A stretch of DNA of 64,000 nt from Polytrichum commune (lineage: Eukaryota; Streptophyta; Polytrichopsida; Polytrichales; Polytrichaceae): assembly GCA_950295325.1 (NCBI GenBank), contig OX485805.1:48010758-48074757 (forward strand), in the 5' to 3' direction. Position 1 is the stretch's first letter; each line of letters starts with the position of its first letter. Positions 58,831 to 64,000 of this stretch are shown one piece after another. The notes beneath the pieces are model-generated. The model searched no databases, was not told the origin of the DNA, and was given only the letters and a program-made list of their open reading frames with translations. Made by a program: the position numbers and the translations under genes.

Positions 58831-59412
58831 GTGTTTATCTTAGGTCATCAAAGAATCCTAGTAACCTTTAATGTTTTTAAAAAAAAAATTAATTTTTTTT
58901 TTTTGTTCTTCCAATTAGTGTTGCTTTTGTGTCCATTAAACCTTGGGTGCCCAATGAGTTTCACACTTTCATAAACTATACTATGAAATGATGGTTTGTT
59001 GTTTGTGCTTCATGCTTCATTTTCGAGTTCATCTAAGTCTATATGTAATTCCGAAACATGCATTACCCCACCCCCCCCCCCCTAACGAATTAAGCCGTCC
59101 AACACCTATCTGCCCCAAGGGCAAGCCCCTATGTTCCCAAATGGTTGGTTGGAATAATCCAATTCACCCGAATGTCCCCACTAATATGATTGGGTGGACC
59201 ATAGGTGGTAGAATGCATCACAAATAAAGTGGGAGGAAGGTCATCCATCCAAGCAACATTCCATCCTTAGGCAGCTTACCCTCAGAGTTTTCATGAAATT
59301 TGCGTTAAGGCCTTGGGTTTAAGCAACCCATCCAAGGTAATCGAGGTCTAGCGTTCCAACTCCTCACCCTTGACCAACAACTATGCAACAATCACCCTTA
59401 GCAACCAACTAG
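58831..59412. other. Spacer
   Basis: A C12 tract lies near 59,071. No gene recognised. Confidence 0.4.
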
Positions 59413-59975
59413 AGGTAGAGGCACCCATAATCAATCATTCAAGAGATTTTGTGCCAAATTTGGAGAAGTATAAGGAGGTGCAGATTATTCTCATTTAAGA
59501 AGATAGAAATCAAGAGGATTGCAAAAAAATTGGTAATTTTATTCCTTACATTGAAATTATTATGATTTTTTGAAGCCAAAAGTTGGCCCAAACACATTAA
59601 TAACGTCCAGAGTCTATCATAACTGCTCATTTTGAGATAAATTCCTCCTCACTTTAGCACTCACAACTGGGGACATGTGTCATGGCACTATCAAATCCTT
59701 GGTGATACCATAACCGAAGTTGGAGACTTAGGGTTAGTTTCCATGTAGGCCACTTAACCCATCAAATTCTAGTGGAAATGTAGATTTTCCACATGGTGGC
59801 ATCTACATTTCCACTAGACTTAGGTGGGACCAACATGGAAACTAACCCTTAGAAGCCATGAATTGTTTGACCTTAATTTAGCCACATTATTGAAATCAAT
59901 CCCAACCTGATCAAAATTATGGCACCTTATAGATTCCCAATGCGGTCTTGATCAAGAGTAGGTGGTTTGACTCTA
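59413..59975. repeat. Dispersed repeat (copy B) hosting a foldback MITE
   Basis: Homologous to 49,618-50,790 without the 594-bp insertion. Confidence 0.8.
59731..59848. mobile_element. Foldback Tourist-like MITE, 118 bp, copy 2
   Basis: The same ends as 50,529-50,650, flanked by TTA at 59,728-59,730 and 59,849-59,851, at the same position in the host repeat. Confidence 0.8.
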
Positions 59976-60458
59976 CCAACCTAAAAATGCTCCACAAATG
60001 TATTTGTTTTTCTTTCATATTGAACAACCTTTATAAATCTTTTTTTTTCTTTCTCTTTCTTTCTTTCTTTCATGGTCTTAGAATTGCCAAAAACCCTCCT
60101 AACATTATTCATCCTTACATCAAGTTCCAATTTCAAAATAAATCCATTCATCGATTGTAGTCCATCTAAGGTAGATGAGGCCAATTCAATTAGCTTCCTT
60201 ATTTTGACACTTATTTTGGCTCCTAATTGGTAGTATAGTCACTCTAATTTGGTGGTTGGGTAATACATGTTGATATAACCGTCACCTTGATGATATTTGG
60301 GTTAGTTGCCTTTGCAGAAATCAAACTACACCCACCACCCTCCAGATTTGGGAGTGCTATGCACTAAGTTATGACACACTTGATTTTTGTGAGCGAGGTG
60401 GGCAAATTAGGATGTTAGGTGCCACCAATTTGTATTGTGGGTATTTTATAATGAATAA

Positions 60459-60788
60459 GTACACTAAATATGATATTTAGTGTCATATGGTATTTAATGT
60501 CACTATGGTAACTTTTTGGATGACACTTCTTATGAATAACTAAAAAAATATTGTCATGGATGATGGATGAGTTCATCCATTGGCCAAAACCCTACCTTCT
60601 CTTGTGAGCAACTTGTGATGAAATATTGTCATGGATGATTGAAATTTGGATGAAAAAGAACGTGATGAGTGACATTAATTGCAACACTGTAAATCTATAA
60701 TCCCCCCAAAATATATACAAGGAATGACAAATAATGTTGGGTTAACATTTAGTGTTGGTGACACTAAACATCATATTTAGTGTAGTTC
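60459..60788 (+). mobile_element. MITE with CACTAAATAT-type ends, copy 4
   Basis: It starts GTACACTAAATATGATATT and ends GGTGACACTAAACATCATA with TTTAGTGTAG. The interior ATTGTCATGGATGATTG matches copy 1. Confidence 0.7.
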
Positions 60789-63411
60789 GTAAACATTTTG
60801 TCTTACTTGTGATCACTTTAGAGACATGACATTCTTAATATTGGCATCAAACTTGGTTCTCATTGGCAAATGACCCATGTAGAATTTGCTAGTGATGTTG
60901 TCCACTTACACAACATTGAATGATGAAAGAGTTCCCCCTATAACACCAAATTAGAAAGAAAATAATCTTTTATCTATACCTTCCTCAGCTCCGATTTCAA
61001 CAATTTCAAATTCTTTGGTCTTGATTTATAATTGTTAGCATGCTAAATCTTCTAATGCTCGAATTCATCAACTATATGGTTCAACATGGCTGAAAGTGTC
61101 CACATTAGCCTCATCTACCTTACCCTATTCTATATCCAACAACAAGTGACATTCTAGAGGGAAATCGTGGTACTAACCGACTATAACAAGACAACATGCA
61201 CAAGCGTCCATCATTTCCCCATTCCTTATAATGTATTTCGGCATGAATTTGGTAGATATGAGCATCTCAAAGAATTATATGAAGCATCAAATAAAACATA
61301 TTCTTGGATCACAAAACTCAACCACGAGGTTTGAACAATGTTAAGCTCAAACACATTGGGGTTAAATTTGCACATGAGCCTTTCTTAGGGAGTGCACTAT
61401 TCATTAAAACCAAGCATCACGTGCGTGCATGCCCCTTATTAAAATACCCATGTATACATTTTATTTTTGCTAAAATCAAGCAATATACTTACAAATCTCA
61501 TTGCTTCAAAATACATTTCCATACGTACACAAGGGTCCAAAAACAAATACAGAAATTGTATATAACATGTGTACAAATGTTTGGAAATTAAAAAATATGG
61601 CCCTATTATATGTATAATATCAAATCATGGATTTTTAGTTATAAAGTCGTTACTTAGTGGATGAAAAAACACATGATTCTTGGTCCAGGTCTGACTTGAA
61701 CGCGTAAACGCGTAAATGCGTACTTTACATATATTTTTCTATAGCCTCATGTATATCTACTTCTTGCTTAATAGCAATATGTCTCTTGTACGTACATTTT
61801 GTACATGCTTGTTTTAAATAATACCCCTTTTGTGCACCCACGTGTATAAATACAATACTTGAACAGTGCACTCCCTGGGGAGCCTTTGACAAATCATGTG
61901 AGATTTTTTTTAACATATTTTCAAATTTATTGGCTTCAGTGCAAGTATGGTAGACAAACCCATTTCCGATAACTACCCCGCTCTTAATACATACAATTTC
62001 CTAAAGCCGTGAAGTTTCACACATGTAGCTATCATTCTCTCATGATTTGGAATATTGAATATAGGCAGTGACCATGTGACAGAGGGTTATGTTATATCCA
62101 AAGTGAAAGTGTTTGTCACGTGTGCCATCCACGAGACCTCAACCTCAATGATACAACTTACTCTTTGCTACCCTAATGTTGGGTTGATTGCAAGTTGAGG
62201 GAACTTAAATATACAACTTCAATATTGCCAACAAACTTTCAACCAACCAACCCCCGAAAACCATGATATACTCAACAACACGGGCTACACTAGCCATAAG
62301 TTAGGTAAAACCCATAAATGCATCCCATAAGTGGTCTTCGCTTACTCGGATAGGTTACTCTATAGGAGTTTCGTGCACCATGTGCGACTAAGGGGTATTT
62401 TTGTGTGAGGGCTATTTACCTCCATGGCATGATTTAAAAGCTCCTTATAATTACTTAATTCTCTAAAATGATCTAATTCCACCTGCCATTAGTTATATTG
62501 CCAATAATATTTCATTTTATGGTAGTCTATAGACTCTATGATTTTAAAAAACAATTATACAAAAATTTACACATTGGAAAAGTGGTGCAAAAAAGCATGG
62601 CAACAAGAAGGCATGATAATTATATACCATTGCAAAACCATACAAGTGCAACACTTCAAACAAAACACAACATACAACTACAACAACATGAAGCAAATCA
62701 TTCCAAGAGTATAACATGGATGGAAAATGCAACAAGAAAAATCAATGGCAATTTAAAACTACTTACAAGTTTGTGATTTTAAGGTTTGATATTACATTGT
62801 CATCATGCATCACAAAAGAAGGCTTCAGGTGGAAACACAACAAGAGTAATGTGTGTTCATAAACACAATATCCACTCCATGGTTGTCTAGCCCCAAGCCA
62901 CAATGCAATATCAACCTCTATACTTCCCTTGTTTCATAAACCCTACACAAAAAATGAAAAAAAAAACAAAAAAAAACCACAAGTCTTGACAAAGTGGAAT
63001 TTAACCGTGGGTGTTAGCAAACATGAGTGTAGGAGTGCAAGATGAGGAAGAAAATCAATAAGGAACATTGGAAGTTTCCATCTTTTTTGGGCATGTGATG
63101 TTGCAATTTTCATCCAAATATCATGAACCATGTGTGCAAAACTAAGCCCACTCAGCATAAATCCTAAGGCCTTTATCTTGAATCCCTATATCATTAATTA
63201 AATTAAATGGTCCACATTTTAAGTCTATCTATGTTATTTGTAATGGGATTATACATTTTTTACGGTCCCTAAATTATGTGAAAGTCTTTCATAAAGTTTG
63301 TGTCAACCGAATTTAATCCTCCATGTATTAGGCCGCATGTCATTCTCAAAATGCACTAAGTGACCTACTTGGGTTCACTTATGTCTGCTAGGTATTGGGC
63401 TACTATCTTAT
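60789..63411. other. AT-rich spacer
   Basis: No supported gene, RNA or clear repeat. Open frames are short and AT-driven. Confidence 0.4.
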
Positions 63412-64000
63412 ACTCCCTCCGTCCCAAAATTATTGTTCTACTCCCCAGAGTAGAACTTACCACCCTCCTAGAAGTGGAAAGTGCAGTAAGTAGTCCTATT
63501 AGTGTGGGCCGTAATAATGTTTTAGAGCCCATGCTATTTATCGTAATGAGAATAAAGGTGGGCCACATTAATTTGCAAATGTAAAATATAAAATTAGTGT
63601 GGACCACATTAATTGTTCTTCTAGGAAATTAACGTGGGTGATTATTTATTTTGTGTTGCTTTTGTCTCAAAATTGATATTCAAGGTGTTGGCACAAACCC
63701 TCTGTGAAGACTTAGGGGAAGACTTGAGGTGTTGGACCCACATTAATTCCACCTTGACTAGAAAATCAATGTGGCCCACACTAATTTTCTCCACATTGAT
63801 TTCCACCCACACCAATAGGACTATTTAGTGTAGTGTTGTTTGTGTGGTAAGGTAATCAATCCAATTGGGTTGGTTACCTTTTTGGACACCTATATTTTTG
63901 TGGTGGATGGTTAATTGTGGATCTGAAAATGAACATCAAAAAAACATTTATTTGAAAAAGGTTGGATTGTGTGCTCAAAATATGTTAACCATTCTTTGTT
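63412..64000. mobile_element. Stowaway-like terminus, other end not found
   Basis: TA followed by CTCCCTCCGTCCCAAAAT (from about 63,413) matches the known Stowaway MITE terminus. No inverted partner is visible up to 64,000, so the element is truncated or extends beyond the window. The remainder is spacer. Confidence 0.5.

Overview
This looks like a repeat-rich, gene-poor stretch of nuclear DNA from a land plant with a large genome. The reasons are GT-AG introns, TTTAGGG telomere-type repeats, a plant-type secreted aspartic protease, a tRNA-Glu pseudogene, small MITEs (some with TTA target duplications), a Stowaway-like terminus and long AT-rich spacers. The putative transposase family (DUF7869-like) made me think of a seed-free plant, but that is a weak guess and no species is assigned.

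Layout. 1-2.1 kb holds the middle of a minus-strand, multi-exon coiled-coil gene that runs off the left edge. 3.5-6.2 kb holds two degenerate tandem arrays. 9,165-27,117 is the centrepiece. Two perfect 28-bp inverted repeats, flanked by the same 4 bp (AACA), bound about 18 kb. Inside are an intron-containing DUF7869-like gene (plus strand), a large four-exon gene with a ParB-like 'DGQHS' motif (minus), an FCP1-like phosphatase gene (minus), a small K/E-rich gene (minus), and every copy (about 36) I found of a 22-bp palindrome with two 10-bp arms and a variable 2-bp centre. I read this as one giant, now decayed DNA transposon. Its genes are damaged: there are two in-frame TGA codons, one extra base in a G8 run, and a 973-bp solo-LTR-like insertion inside the phosphatase exon with a 5-bp target duplication.

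27-35.9 kb is AT-rich spacer with a tRNA-Glu pseudogene, dispersed and tandem repeats and one MITE. 35.9-41.1 kb is the only clearly intact host gene, a four-exon nepenthesin-type aspartic protease on the minus strand. Its introns are built from tandem duplications of sequence around its own splice junctions. 41.2-64 kb is spacer with microsatellites, CACTA-terminated MITEs, TTA-flanked Tourist-like MITEs, and two decayed pogo/Tigger-type transposase fragments.

Within the 18-kb element the DGQHS gene and the DUF7869 gene point away from each other. Palindromes lie just upstream of both, as well as in the introns and two coding positions of the DGQHS gene. A shared DNA-binding factor acting on these sites is a reasonable but untested idea.
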